Notes: generated by a model not told the origin, from the letters alone. Numbered from the stretch's first letter, positions 1 through 8,249 are shown. The stretch: DNA of 37,569 bases from Catenulispora pinisilvae (GCF_015356865.1 NZ_JAAFZA010000092.1:1-37569), one strand, 5' to 3'. Program-made: numbers and translations.

Positions 1-142
1 TGGCCGGGGAGCGGGGATGCGTCGTTGAGGGCGGCGGTGCGGTCGACGCGTGAGCGGTGCCGACTGTCAGGGGCAGAACAGCCAGGGCACAGGACAGGGC
101 CGCGGCAGCGAATCGCCGAGGGCCGGGGTGGGGAGATGACAC
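1..142 (-). CDS. N-terminus of a secreted protein, truncated by window edge
   Basis: Read on the minus strand, a GTG at 142 follows an AAGGAGG ribosome binding site (153-147) and opens a frame that runs off the window edge after 47 codons. The start encodes a typical Sec signal peptide: a short basic region with RR, a hydrophobic stretch of Ala/Leu/Val, and an AHA-type cleavage region near residue 32, then a Pro/Thr/Ser-rich segment. The mature part is missing, so function cannot be assigned. It is divergent from the HTH-membrane gene that follows. Spacing between RBS and GTG is only 4 nt, which is short, but the signal-peptide character supports the frame. Confidence 0.6.
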   Translation of the reverse strand, partial: MSSPHPGPRRFAAAALSCALAVLPLTVGTAHASTAPPPSTTHPRSPA

Positions 143-346
143 GGTGCCTCCTTGCTGAATCTTGAAAGATTTGCGGGGCGCACGCCGTGCATCAGCACAC
201 TGCGGATGCTCATAAGTGTCAAGGTTTCGAGCAATACGAACAGATCCGATCACCGGCATCCAGTCCTTGATGCGGGGTTCAGGCCGAGTGCGCGCGGCAC
301 TACTGTTGGGCACCGACCGATCGGACGAGCAGGGGAGTGGAACAGG

Positions 347-1999
347 GTGTCGTCGACGTCGGCGGTTTCGGTGCTGGCGCAGGGGTTGCGAGAGCTTCGG
401 GACTTCGCGGAGGGACCGGATGGGGAGGAACTGGCCGAGCGCACCGGGCTCACGGGCCAACAGATCGAGGCGGCGCTCGCCGGTGAGCGGCTACCGACGC
501 GCGAGGTGACGCTGGCGCTGGTCGAGGCGTGGGAAGGGGACGTCGAGGCCTGGCGCGAGTACTGGGCGCAGATCTCGGAGCTCGCCGAGGAGGACGAGGG
601 CGAGGCCGGCGGCGCCGGGCGGACGGAGAAGGCCGCGACGCCTGCGCCACCGGAGCCTTCGATCATCGTGCCGATACCGGAGGTGGAGCCAAAGCCGGAG
701 CCGGATCTGGGCGGTGAGGCTGAGGCTGACGCGGAAGCCGCGGCGGTCAGAGCCAGGTCAGCGGCTCGGGCGCAGCTTGAGGCTAATGCACAGGCGGCTA
801 AGGCACAGTCGGAGGCTAGGGCTGCGGCCGAGGAATCGGCACGCAGTGAGGCCACTGCTGGCGACGAGGACGCGGACAGGTCGGCGGAGGACGCAGACAG
901 GTCGGCGCGCGCCGGGCAGGCGAGTCAGGTAAGCCAGGCGAGCGAAGCTGGAGCTGCTGAGGCGAGTCAGGCAGGCGGGGCAAGCCGGGCAAGCGGAGCT
1001 GGAGCTGGAGCTGCGGGGGCGGTAGCCGTCGAGGGCGCGGGCCTCACAACACCGGCCGAGACCGCGACCCCCGGTGAAGGCCCAAGCGAGCCTGGAGTAG
1101 AAGAGCAGGCAGCGCGCGCGGAAGACGCGAGCGAAGCAGCGGAGACGACTGCTGACAGCGAGACCAGCAGCGAGAGCAGCAGCGAGGCTGGCACAGTTGG
1201 GGCAGCAGAGCAGGCGCGCGCCGGTGCGCGCGTGCCGGGGCCGCAGTCACGCCCCCGCGCCGAAAGCGCCAGCAACGCGCCGGACAAGTCGGCATCCGAA
1301 GCGCAGGCCGTCGTTCGTGCCGAGGCGCCGACGGCGAAGAAGAGCCTGCTGGTGCGCATCGGGGTCCCGATCCTGCTGTTCGCGATAGGCGTGGGTGTGG
1401 GTGCGTTCGGCGATCACGCGTTGAACTCGAAGCAGTCCTCCGCCAACACCTCCGCGTCGGTTCCGCCGGTTTCGCACGCGTCGAGTTCGGCGCACACGTC
1501 GGCGTCCAGCGCCGGCACGTCTTCCACCGGTGCGGCGACGCCGCCGACCACGAGTGTGAATCCGACCGCGACCACCCCGACCGACACCTCTTCGACCGCG
1601 TCCACGGTCGCGGCGGGGTCGGTGCTGGGGTCGTACGTCGGGATCCAGTTGGCGTCCGGGTACAGCATCAACTTCCTGACCGACCCGTACCACCCGGCGG
1701 CCGGTACCTCGAACGGGCCGGACACGATGGGATTCTTCGCCGGCAGTTTCGTCGACGGCCGGTTCTATGCCGACCGGGTGGCCGTGCTCGACGCGACGGA
1801 CACCGGCTCGTACACCTCGTGCCTGAACGACACGCGCTACCAGCACGACGTGCTGCTGTCGCAGGTGGCGGCGGGCAGCAGCTTCTGCATAACCACCGGG
1901 ACCGGGCACCTGGTGTTGGTGACGGTGCGGCGGCTGCCCTCCAGTACCGACGCCAATCCGTACGCGGTGGTGGACGTGACGGTGTGGCAGAGCAGCTGA
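347..1999 (+). CDS. XRE-like HTH protein with one transmembrane anchor and extracytoplasmic domain
   Basis: About 550 aa from GTG 347, chosen because AGGGGAG (331-337) precedes it and because the region upstream does not resemble a protein domain. Residues about 5-70 look like the actinomycete XRE-type HTH (ELAERTGLTGQQIEAALAGE, then a segment rich in W and E). Residues about 95-320 are a low-complexity Ala/Glu/Ser/Gln region. One transmembrane segment lies at about 331-352, followed by a Ser/Thr-rich spacer and a folded C-terminal domain of about 125 aa with two cysteines that could form a disulphide. Topology implies cytoplasmic DNA binding with an outside sensor or wall domain. This architecture is common in actinomycetes but of unknown role; no substrate can be inferred. 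Confidence 0.75.
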   Translation: MSSTSAVSVLAQGLRELRDFAEGPDGEELAERTGLTGQQIEAALAGERLPTREVTLALVEAWEGDVEAWREYWAQISELAEEDEGEAGGAGRTEKAATPAPPEPSIIVPIPEVEPKPEPDLGGEAEADAEAAAVRARSAARAQLEANAQAAKAQSEARAAAEESARSEATAGDEDADRSAEDADRSARAGQASQVSQASEAGAAEASQAGGASRASGAGAGAAGAVAVEGAGLTTPAETATPGEGPSEPGVEEQAARAEDASEAAETTADSETSSESSSEAGTVGAAEQARAGARVPGPQSRPRAESASNAPDKSASEAQAVVRAEAPTAKKSLLVRIGVPILLFAIGVGVGAFGDHALNSKQSSANTSASVPPVSHASSSAHTSASSAGTSSTGAATPPTTSVNPTATTPTDTSSTASTVAAGSVLGSYVGIQLASGYSINFLTDPYHPAAGTSNGPDTMGFFAGSFVDGRFYADRVAVLDATDTGSYTSCLNDTRYQHDVLLSQVAAGSSFCITTGTGHLVLVTVRRLPSSTDANPYAVVDVTVWQSS

Positions 2000-2011
2000 G
2001 CGGCGAATGCG

Positions 2012-2057
2012 TGGAGTGAGAATTCATGGAGTGAGAGTTCACGCAGTGAGCTAGTCA
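2012..2057. repeat. Three imperfect tandem 15-bp repeats
   Basis: Units TGGAGTGAGAATTCA (2012-2026) and TGGAGTGAGAGTTCA (2027-2041) differ by one base; a third, more diverged unit (2042-2057) keeps the AGTGAG core. The array lies just after the HTH-membrane gene and before the AhpD-like gene. No function is evident; slippage is the simplest origin. Confidence 0.7.
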
Positions 2058-2220
2058 GCGAGCTGGCTGACCTGCGGGGAAGTGCTTCAGCGCCGGATGT
2101 GGCCCAGGTCAGATCCGGCGCTGTCACATTCGCTGCGGCCTGGGAGTCAGAGATGCGGCGGACCAAGAGGTCCGACTACTGCGAAGCAGCATCTTCTGAC
2201 CTGATACAGGGAGCATAGAC

Positions 2221-2673
2221 ATGGAAGCCCGCATCAAGAACCCGGCCGTGATCCTGGACGCCTCCGGCCCGATCCAGGAGCTGTACAAGGCGGTGAACAG
2301 CGGCGGGGTGGAGCCGGCGATCCTGGAGCTGGTGCATCTGCGGGCCAGCCAGATCAACGGCTGCGCGCCGTGCGTGTACTCCGGGATGGGGAACATGCGC
2401 CGGATGAAGGAGTCCGAGGAGCGCATCGGGCTGGTGGCCGCGTGGCACGACGCGCCGTTCTACACCGACCAGGAGAAGGCGGCGTTGGCGCTGGCCGAGG
2501 CGGCGACGCGGATGGCCGACAACCCCGAGGGTGTCAGTGACGCGGTGTGGGATGGTGCGGCGCGGTTCTTCGATGAGAAGCAGCTGGCGGCGATCGTGCT
2601 GATGGTGGCGTTGACGAACTTGTTCAACCGGCTGAATCACACCACGCGGCAGGTCGCCGGGCAGGCCTGGTAG
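2221..2673 (+). CDS. AhpD-like carboxymuconolactone decarboxylase family protein
   Basis: 150 aa, matching the single-domain AhpD/CMD family by the stretch ELVHLRASQINGCAPC. The redox CxxC pair is Cys48 and Cys51. In peroxidase-type members the sequence continues CxxCxxxH, with His relaying protons; here that position (55) is Gly, so the thiol pair is present but the relay histidine is not. Family members act as thiol-dependent peroxidase partners or decarboxylases. The start ATG at 2221 follows AGGGAG. It is followed by a VOC protein on the same strand 95 bp away, so the two could be cotranscribed. Activity remains uncertain because of the missing His. Confidence 0.85.
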   Translation: MEARIKNPAVILDASGPIQELYKAVNSGGVEPAILELVHLRASQINGCAPCVYSGMGNMRRMKESEERIGLVAAWHDAPFYTDQEKAALALAEAATRMADNPEGVSDAVWDGAARFFDEKQLAAIVLMVALTNLFNRLNHTTRQVAGQAW

Positions 2674-2767
2674 CCGGTAGCCAGGTAGACCGGGTAGGGG
2701 CCGGCGCTTCGTACGCAGCGGTGCGGTAGCGTGCGCGGCGTCGGCTCAAAACCCTGAGGAGCGCTGC

Positions 2768-3172
2768 ATGCCCGAGTTGTCCGGCTGGTCGCACGTGTCG
2801 TTCTCGGTCCGGGACCGTGACGCCAGCGTCGCCTTCTACGGCGACGTGCTGGGGTTCAAGACGCTGGCGGTGACCGACCGGCCCGACTGGTTGCAGACGA
2901 TCATGGTGCATCCGACCGGGATGTGTGTGGCGTTCCAGCAGCACACCGGCAATTCCGGCGAGGTGTTCGACTACGCGGCCACGGGGCTGGACCACTTCGG
3001 GTTCGGGGTGGGCTCGGCCGAGGAGTTGGCCGAGTGGATCGAGCGGTTCGAGGAGCTGGGGGTGGCGCACTCGCCGGTGCGGGAGACCGGGCTCGGGCCG
3101 TTCGTGAGCTTCGAGGACCCGGACGGGATCCAGCTGGAGCTGTTCTACAGTCCGCTGATGGCCCGGCCGTGA
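2768..3172 (+). CDS. VOC (glyoxalase/dioxygenase) superfamily protein
   Basis: 134 aa with the paired beta-alpha-beta-beta-beta modules of the vicinal-oxygen-chelate fold: first module WSHVSFSVRDRDASVAFY near residue 7, second starting LDHFGFGV near 74 and ending DPDGIQLELFY. Candidate metal ligands are His9, His76 and Glu124, as in metal-dependent members. The start at 2768 has GAGGAG 7-12 bases upstream. The substrate cannot be told from sequence; members include glyoxalase I, extradiol dioxygenases and antibiotic-binding proteins, and the small size suggests a homodimer. Confidence 0.85.
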   Translation: MPELSGWSHVSFSVRDRDASVAFYGDVLGFKTLAVTDRPDWLQTIMVHPTGMCVAFQQHTGNSGEVFDYAATGLDHFGFGVGSAEELAEWIERFEELGVAHSPVRETGLGPFVSFEDPDGIQLELFYSPLMARP

Positions 3173-3223
3173 CGTACCCGACGGGCCCCGAGTCAAGCTG
3201 ACCCCCGGCCCGACCCGCCGCAC

Positions 3224-3817
3224 TCAGACGTCCGCAGGCTCCGGCGCGGGCGTCTTCGGCTTCTTCGGCACCTTGGGCGGCCGCCCCTTGCGCCGGAAAG
3301 CGATCACCAGCGCCACGAAGATCGCCGCCGCGATCAGGGCGCCGATGGCGGTGGCGCCCCGGAACCCCGGCGCCTCCACGTCCATGGTGCGCTGCCCGGC
3401 GTGGGCACCGCTGCCGGTGCCGATCGCGACGCCCAGCGTCATCAGGTTCGGGGCGGCCAGGATCACCGCGAGGATCAGCCACACGATCCTGGTCTTCCAG
3501 CGCATCGAGCGGCGCATCGTGAACCACAGCAGGCCCAGCGGCAGGATCGTGAACACGATGCCGAAGCAGATGCCCAGCAGGACGCCGGTGGAGAACGCGC
3601 CGTTCGCGGCGTCGCCGATGCGGTGCGACCACCAGCGCGGGATGTACGCGGCGCCGGCGAAGTAGAGCAGCACCAGGGCGACGATGACCAGCACGATCGC
3701 GATCGCCCGGCGTTTGAAGTCGCGGCGGCCGCCACCGGTGGTGGGGGTGCCAGTGCCAGTGCCGGTGGCGGCGGTGCCGGGCTCGGCGGTGTCGTGGGAT
3801 GCGCGCCCTAGCCTCAT
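3224..3817 (-). CDS. Four-helix membrane protein, permease-like family
   Basis: About 197 aa from ATG 3817. Start is uncertain because no clear ribosome binding site precedes it; the longer frame upstream is compositionally unlike the rest. Four hydrophobic segments are visible (about 35-56, 74-96, 106-127 and 150-170), with a PRWW motif between the first two and a basic, Pro/Lys-rich cytoplasmic C-tail. It resembles small actinobacterial proteins usually labelled permease on weak grounds; I infer membrane location only. It lies about 190 bp downstream of trpS on the same strand. Confidence 0.7.
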   Translation of the reverse strand: MRLGRASHDTAEPGTAATGTGTGTPTTGGGRRDFKRRAIAIVLVIVALVLLYFAGAAYIPRWWSHRIGDAANGAFSTGVLLGICFGIVFTILPLGLLWFTMRRSMRWKTRIVWLILAVILAAPNLMTLGVAIGTGSGAHAGQRTMDVEAPGFRGATAIGALIAAAIFVALVIAFRRKGRPPKVPKKPKTPAPEPADV

Positions 3818-3902
3818 GGCACCGATGCTGGCACCGGGAGCCGTGGGGCGCGCGCCGGATGGGCCGGTCGTGGGGCACAGGCGGCGCGCGCCGCAGGCAG
3901 GA

Positions 3903-3934
3903 CGACAAACGAGGGAACATTCGTTCGTTCGTCG
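3903..3934. promoter_or_regulatory. Inverted repeat, candidate operator upstream of permease-like gene
   Basis: CGACAAACGA (3903-3912) and TCGTTCGTCG (3925-3934) are complementary at 9 of 10 positions with a 12-bp spacer that includes GAACATTC. It sits in the gap between trpS and the permease-like gene, about 90 bp upstream of the latter's start. Spacing and symmetry fit a dimeric repressor site, but no regulator is linked to it. Confidence 0.3.
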
Positions 3935-4009
3935 GGCTGGGCCGGGAGGCGGTGCGACACGCGGCAGCCCGCGGCACACGGCACAAAGCCCGGCCCGGCC
4001 GACTCCCCT

Positions 4010-5140
4010 TCAGTAAGCCATCCCCATCGCCGCCCGCACCTGCGCCAGCGTCGCCTCGGCCTCGACAGTGGCCCGCTCAGCGCCGCGCCGCAGGATCGCC
4101 GAGAGATACCCGCGATCCCCGGCCAGCTCGGCCCGCCGGGCCCGGATCGGCCGCAGGTGCTCGTTCACGGCCTCGGTCGCCGCCTGCTTCAATGCGGACG
4201 CGCCGCCCGAGCCGATCTGCTCGGCGACCGTCTGCGGGTCCTCGCCGCGGCACAGTGCCGTGATCAGCACCAGGTTCGACACCTCGGGCCGGTGTTCGGG
4301 CTCGTAGGTGATGTGCCGGTCGGTGTCGGTCTTGAAGCCCTTGATGATCGCGGCGGTCTCGTCGGCGCCGGCCTGGAGCGCGATGGTGTTGCCCTGACTC
4401 TTGCTCATCTTGTGCCCGTCGCTGCCCAGGACCGACGGGGCGTCGGAGATCAGGGCTTTGGGTTCGGTGAACACCGGTGCGTAGCGGGTGTTGAAGCGGC
4501 GCGCGACGGTGCGGGTCACCTCCAGGTGCGGCAGCTGGTCTTTGCCGACCGGGACCAGGTCGGCGCGGCAGAACAGGATGTCGGCGGCCTGGTGCACCGG
4601 GTAGGTGAGCATCAGCGCGGACAGGGCCGGGCGGCCGGAGGCGGCGGCCTCGGCCTTGGTGGTGGGGTTGCGCTCCAGCTCCGGCACCGAGATCAGGGAC
4701 ATCAGCGGCAGCAGCAGCTGGTTCAGGGCCGGTACCGCCGAGTGCGCGAAGATGGTGCTGCGGGCCGGGTCCAGGCCGACGGCCAGGTAGTCGGCGACCA
4801 GGCCCAGGGCGTGGTCGGCGATCGAGGCCGAGGCGTCCCGGTCGGTGATCACCTGGTAGTCGGCGACCAGGACGAACAGCTCGGCGCCGGCGTCGGCCAG
4901 CCGGACCCGGTTGCGCAGCGAACCCAGGTAGTGGCCCAGGTGCAGGGCGCCGGTCGGCCGGTCTCCGGTCAGGACCCTGATTTGTCGGGCGTCGCCGATC
5001 AGCTGCCCGGCCAGTTCGGCTCCGGTCAGGTGGGCGGCCCGGTCCTCGCCGGGCGCCGGGTGCGCGCCGTCGGCCACACCTGAGGGGAAATCACGCGGCT
5101 GGTCTGCGGTGTTGGTGGGTACTTCAAGAGTGATGCCCAT
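4010..5140 (-). CDS. trpS: Tryptophanyl-tRNA synthetase
   Basis: 376 aa class I aminoacyl-tRNA synthetase that charges tRNA-Trp. The nucleotide-binding signature reads PTGALHLGHY (HLGH at 67-70) and the second signature is KMSKS at 244-248. The start ATG 5140 is set by GAGGAG nine bases upstream; a longer frame reaching 5329 belongs to the leader. The enzyme has a 45-50 aa N-terminal extension before the catalytic core. Its leader contains a short Trp-containing reading frame and alternative hairpins (separate entries), so expression probably rises when charged tRNA-Trp is scarce. That mode is known for the auxiliary, indolmycin-resistant TrpRS of Streptomyces coelicolor; whether this enzyme is the auxiliary or housekeeping type is not decidable here. 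Confidence 0.96.
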   Translation of the reverse strand: MGITLEVPTNTADQPRDFPSGVADGAHPAPGEDRAAHLTGAELAGQLIGDARQIRVLTGDRPTGALHLGHYLGSLRNRVRLADAGAELFVLVADYQVITDRDASASIADHALGLVADYLAVGLDPARSTIFAHSAVPALNQLLLPLMSLISVPELERNPTTKAEAAASGRPALSALMLTYPVHQAADILFCRADLVPVGKDQLPHLEVTRTVARRFNTRYAPVFTEPKALISDAPSVLGSDGHKMSKSQGNTIALQAGADETAAIIKGFKTDTDRHITYEPEHRPEVSNLVLITALCRGEDPQTVAEQIGSGGASALKQAATEAVNEHLRPIRARRAELAGDRGYLSAILRRGAERATVEAEATLAQVRAAMGMAY

Positions 5141-5233
5141 CGTCGTTCTCCTCGCGGGGATCTCACAGGGTCGGGGGTCTGACGTGACCGGCGTCCGGAC
5201 CGCCCGCCCCCTGCGCGGGGCTGAGAACAACGA

Positions 5234-5297
5234 AGGCCGTCCGGATCGTCGGACGGCCTGTCGGCGTGCGTGGCTGGGGAGCCGTCCTAGGACGGCC
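5234..5297 (-). promoter_or_regulatory. trpS ribosome-mediated attenuator (four-segment)
   Basis: Four segments occur in transcript order: GGCCGTCC (5297-5290, within the leader frame), GGACGGC (5287-5281), AGGCCGTCCG (5259-5250) and CGGACGGCCT (5243-5234). Segments 1:2 and 3:4 pair, and 2:3 pair as the alternative. Hairpin 3:4 has a perfect 10-bp stem and is followed by TCGTTGTTCT, so it can act as a terminator; 2:3 is the antiterminator. Ribosome stalling on the Trp codon just before segment 1 would free segment 2 and permit readthrough into trpS. This is classical attenuation logic seen directly in the sequence. Confidence 0.8.
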
Positions 5298-5325
5298 GCC
5301 AGCTGGCACACAGGAAGCTCTTCAC
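5287..5325 (-). CDS. trpS leader peptide (12 codons, one Trp codon)
   Basis: On the minus strand GTG 5325 opens a 12-codon frame, VKSFLCASWRPS, ending in TAG at 5287. The only Trp codon (5301-5299) lies directly before the first attenuator segment, where a stalled ribosome would cover it. The ribosome binding site is weak (GAG 5331-5329), so start assignment is tentative. An overlapping frame from 5329 has no Trp codon and is not preferred. The leader begins only 33 bp after the acetyltransferase stop codon, so the promoter must lie inside that gene or upstream of it. Confidence 0.65.
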   Translation of the reverse strand: MKSFLCASWRPS

Positions 5326-5357
5326 GCACTCAGGATATCAGGGCGGACATGCCGGGC

Positions 5358-5900
5358 TCAATCAAGGCGCAGACGGTAGGTGAGCAGGCCCTTGCCGGGT
5401 GCGTACTCCCAGTCCCGCTCCGGGGTGCGGGTGAAGCCCAGGCGCGCGTAGAGCCGCTGCGCCGCGCGCATCTCCGGTTTCGTCGACAGCACCAGCGCCG
5501 GACGGCCCTCCTTCCGGGCCCGCCGCACACAGTCCAGCACCAGGGCTTCCCCGATGCCCTGGCCGCGCAGGTCGCCGGCGGTGGCCAGCATCCTGATCTC
5601 CGCCTCCCCGTCGGCGGCGATGTCCGCGAACTCGCTGCCGGCGACGGTGTACACCGCGGCGCCGACCAATCGGCCCGCCGTGCCGCCGGCGGAGGCGGCG
5701 CCGACGCCGCCATCGGCGCCATCGGCGTCAGCCACGGCTATCAGCTGCCACGCCCCCTCGGCGGCGTGCCGGGCGGCGGCGTCCAGCAGACGAGGCAGAT
5801 ATGTCTCCTCGGCCAGGGATTCGTCTTGGTAAACGGCGGCGGTCAGCTGTCCGGCGGGCGCCAACTCGGCCGGAAGGGCTTCGCGAATGGTGATCTGCAC
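5358..5900 (-). CDS. GNAT family N-acetyltransferase
   Basis: About 180 aa from GTG 5900; a GTG at 5966 in the same frame would add 22 residues unlike the family, and neither has a strong ribosome binding site. The acetyl-CoA loop is seen as LRGQGIGEALV, with the preceding beta strand EIRMLAT and the later conserved RLYARLGF, all typical of GNAT enzymes transferring acetyl to amines. A Gly/Ala/Asp-rich insertion separates the first helix pair from the core. The acceptor is unknown. Its stop codon lies only 33 bp before the trpS leader frame on the same strand, suggesting readthrough transcription into trpS is possible. Confidence 0.85.
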   Translation of the reverse strand: MQITIREALPAELAPAGQLTAAVYQDESLAEETYLPRLLDAAARHAAEGAWQLIAVADADGADGGVGAASAGGTAGRLVGAAVYTVAGSEFADIAADGEAEIRMLATAGDLRGQGIGEALVLDCVRRARKEGRPALVLSTKPEMRAAQRLYARLGFTRTPERDWEYAPGKGLLTYRLRLD

Positions 5901-6199
5901 AGCGTTTGATTCTGCCCGAGGCCCGCCGCCGGTGGCCCGCCGCGGGTCCGGTACCGGGAGGGTCACGCCCCGGGGCCGGCGGCGCGCGCCGAAACCCGCC
6001 TTCCGGGGCGGGTGCCGGCGTGAACCGTGCGGGATGAGTGTGACAGTACGGCCACGATCAGGTGATCTGGGAGTGTGTGCGCCGTCACAGCGCCCCCGGA
6101 TGGTCCTATGATCGCGCTCGGTAGTCGTTCGGAAGCCGCGCAGTCGGCGGTGCGGGTCGGGCCAACCAGGTGTCCTGGCCCGTGATGGAGGTGGTCGCG

Positions 6200-7819
6200 G
6201 TGTCCGGTCAGAATCTTTCCATGGCGCACGCCGAGGCGGCCGCGTCCCGGTCGTCGACGCCGTTCGCGGATGAGCTCACGGGCCTGCCGAACCGGGCGAT
6301 GCTGGGCCGGTGGCTGGAGGCGCGCACCGGGACGGCGGCCCGGCCCGGGCAGCGGATCGGGCTGTGCAGCCTGGACCTGGACGGGTTCCGGCAGATCAAC
6401 GCCCTGCTGGGGTTCGGTGCCGGGGACCGGTTCCTGGCCGCGGTGGCGACCCGGCTGCGGGCGGTGCTGGAGCCGGGCGGGCATCTGCTGGCGCGCACCG
6501 GCGGGGACGAGTTCGCGGTGCTGGTCGACTACAAGGACTTCAAGGACTTCAAGGACCATCCGGTCGCCGCCGCGGGCCCGGCCGGCGCCGCAGGCCCAGG
6601 CCCAGCCGGCGCTGCGGGAGCCGCCGGAACTGCCGGCGCTACGGAGGCTGCGGCGTTCGCCGACACATCCGCGGCACAGAGCGCTGAGCCAGGGCCGCCG
6701 CAGGGCACTGAGGCGCCGCAGCCCCGGCGCGCGCCGGGCGGCCGGCCGATGGTGGAACGGGTCGCCGAGCGGGTGCTGGCGGCCCTGCGGGACCCGCTGC
6801 GGGTGGACGGCCGGGACCTGACGGTGACCGCGTCGATCGGCGCGGTGGAGGCCCTGGCCGCGGCCTCGGCGCCGGAGGACCTGCTGCGGGCCGCGGATCT
6901 GGCGCTGTACTGGGCCAAGGGCGAGGGCCGGGACCGGTGGACGCTGTTCGACGCCGAACGGGCCGGGGCGGACGTGGCCCGGTACCGGCTGGCGGCGGAT
7001 CTGCCGGCGGCTGTGGAGTCCGGGCAGTTCTACTGCGAGTACCAGCCGATCGTGTCGCTGGCCGACGGCGCCGTCTCCGGGGTGGAGGCGCTGGTGCGGT
7101 GGCGGCATCCGCGGTTCGGGATCGTGCCGCCGGACCGGTTCATCGCGCTGGCCGAGGAGTCCGGGCTGATCGTGGAGCTGGGGCGGCGGATCCTGGCCGA
7201 GGCGTGCCAGGCGGCGTCGACCTGGCCGGACGCGCCGGGGCAGCCGGCGCCGCCGGTGTCGGTGAACGTGGCGGTGCGTCAGTGCCGGGACCCGCGGCTG
7301 ATGGGGCACGTGCTCTCGGCGCTGTCCGAGTCCGGGCTGGCGCCGCAGCGGCTGCGGCTGGAGATCACCGAGTCGGCGCTGCTGCCCGGGGACGACGCGG
7401 CGCAGGCGACGCTGCGGGCGCTGGCCGACAAGGGTGTGTCGATCGCCGTCGACGACTTCGGGACCGGGTATTCGAACCTGTCGCATCTGCGGCGGCTGCC
7501 GGTGCACATCCTGAAGATCGACGGGACGTTCGTGGCCGGGCTGGCGACGTCGGGCGTGCCGGCGTCGGCGGACGGGTCCGGTGCGGCCGGTACCGGGCCG
7601 GCGGACGTCGGCGCGGACGAGCAGATCATCGCCACCGTCACCGCGCTCGGGCACGCCCTCGGCCTGACGGTGACGGCCGAGGGCGTGGAGACCGCCGGAC
7701 AGCTGGAGACGGTGCGGCGGCTCGGCGTGGACACCGGACAGGGCTGGCTGTTCTCCCGGGCGCTGCCGGCCGCCGGGATCAGGGATCTGCTGGCCCGCGG
7801 CGTGCCGCTGGCGGCGTGA
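6200..7819 (+). CDS. GGDEF-EAL protein (c-di-GMP synthesis/degradation)
   Basis: 539 aa from GTG 6200, chosen for GGAGG at 6187-6191 with an 8-nt gap. The diguanylate cyclase domain (about 15-245) has an intact GGDEF signature at 101-105. A KDFKDFKD repeat and about 65 residues of Ala/Gly/Pro-rich sequence follow it, before the rest of the domain resumes at VERVAERVL. The EAL phosphodiesterase domain begins near 265; EAL is at 296-298 and the metal and catalytic motifs NVAV, ITES, DDFGTGYSN, KIDGTF and AEGVET are present. No membrane segment or sensor domain is seen, so it is cytosolic. Both activities are predicted intact; which one dominates is unknown. Confidence 0.93.
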   Translation: MSGQNLSMAHAEAAASRSSTPFADELTGLPNRAMLGRWLEARTGTAARPGQRIGLCSLDLDGFRQINALLGFGAGDRFLAAVATRLRAVLEPGGHLLARTGGDEFAVLVDYKDFKDFKDHPVAAAGPAGAAGPGPAGAAGAAGTAGATEAAAFADTSAAQSAEPGPPQGTEAPQPRRAPGGRPMVERVAERVLAALRDPLRVDGRDLTVTASIGAVEALAAASAPEDLLRAADLALYWAKGEGRDRWTLFDAERAGADVARYRLAADLPAAVESGQFYCEYQPIVSLADGAVSGVEALVRWRHPRFGIVPPDRFIALAEESGLIVELGRRILAEACQAASTWPDAPGQPAPPVSVNVAVRQCRDPRLMGHVLSALSESGLAPQRLRLEITESALLPGDDAAQATLRALADKGVSIAVDDFGTGYSNLSHLRRLPVHILKIDGTFVAGLATSGVPASADGSGAAGTGPADVGADEQIIATVTALGHALGLTVTAEGVETAGQLETVRRLGVDTGQGWLFSRALPAAGIRDLLARGVPLAA

Positions 7820-7880
7820 GGCGCCCCGGGCCCGGCTCGCCGCGGTCGGAGTCGCGGTCGCGGTCGCGGTCGCCCCGGTA

Positions 7881-7919
7881 ACGGCCGGCCGGGGCCCGCG
7901 GCACCTGCCGGCCGGCCGT
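7881..7919 (+). terminator. Perfect 12-bp stem-loop after GGDEF-EAL gene
   Basis: ACGGCCGGCCGG (7881-7892) and CCGGCCGGCCGT (7908-7919) are perfectly complementary around a 15-nt loop, 61 bp after the GGDEF-EAL stop. There is no T tract, as is common for actinomycete terminators. A GGTCGC-type hexamer run (about 7843-7876) lies just before it. Confidence 0.55.
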
Positions 7920-8108
7920 GCCAACGTCCTGACGAGCGGACTTCGGGCAGGCACGCGGCGGAACTGGAGAGGACTTCCTTGCACCCCGAAGGCTGATCCT
8001 TTGGCCTGCCACTGGCACCGGGGGTGCCCGGCGCGGTCTGATGGACGTGCCGGCTCACCGAGCCGGACCGTGTTGGACAAGCTCCCCCAGCGACACCGAC
8101 ACTCGGGC

Positions 8109-8152
8109 GGGCCGCGACCTTCGGACCAGGGTCACGGCCCGTCCGGCTTTTT
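8109..8152 (+). terminator. Hairpin followed by T tract
   Basis: GGGCCGCGACC (8109-8119) pairs with GGTCACGGCCC (8130-8140) at 10 of 11 positions around a 10-nt loop; five Ts follow at 8148-8152 after a short GTCCGGC gap. It would end transcription from the left. Confidence 0.5.
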
Positions 8153-8249
8153 GCCTCCAGGTCCTTTGCCCTCAGGGCCTTCGCCTCCGGGGCCGGATGT
8201 GCCTCCGGGGCGGGACAGGCGGGACAACTCGATCAGGACCGGGGCCCGA

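Larger units (their letters stand above)
7820..8249. other. 430-bp gene-free stretch between convergent genes
   Basis: The gap between the GGDEF-EAL gene and the small membrane-protein pair holds a GTCGCG-like hexamer run, the 12-bp stem-loop at 7881-7919, a smaller perfect stem CCGGCTC/GAGCCGG (8050-8066), and a terminator-like hairpin with T tract at 8109-8152. No reading frame here resembles a gene. Confidence 0.6.

Noticed and set aside
7843-7876. GTCGCG hexamer run as a regulatory element
   Set aside because: Simple-sequence slippage in GC-rich DNA is sufficient to explain it.
5963-8080. Long minus open frame opposite the GGDEF-EAL gene
   Set aside because: Antisense shadow; the plus strand has intact GGDEF and EAL motifs.
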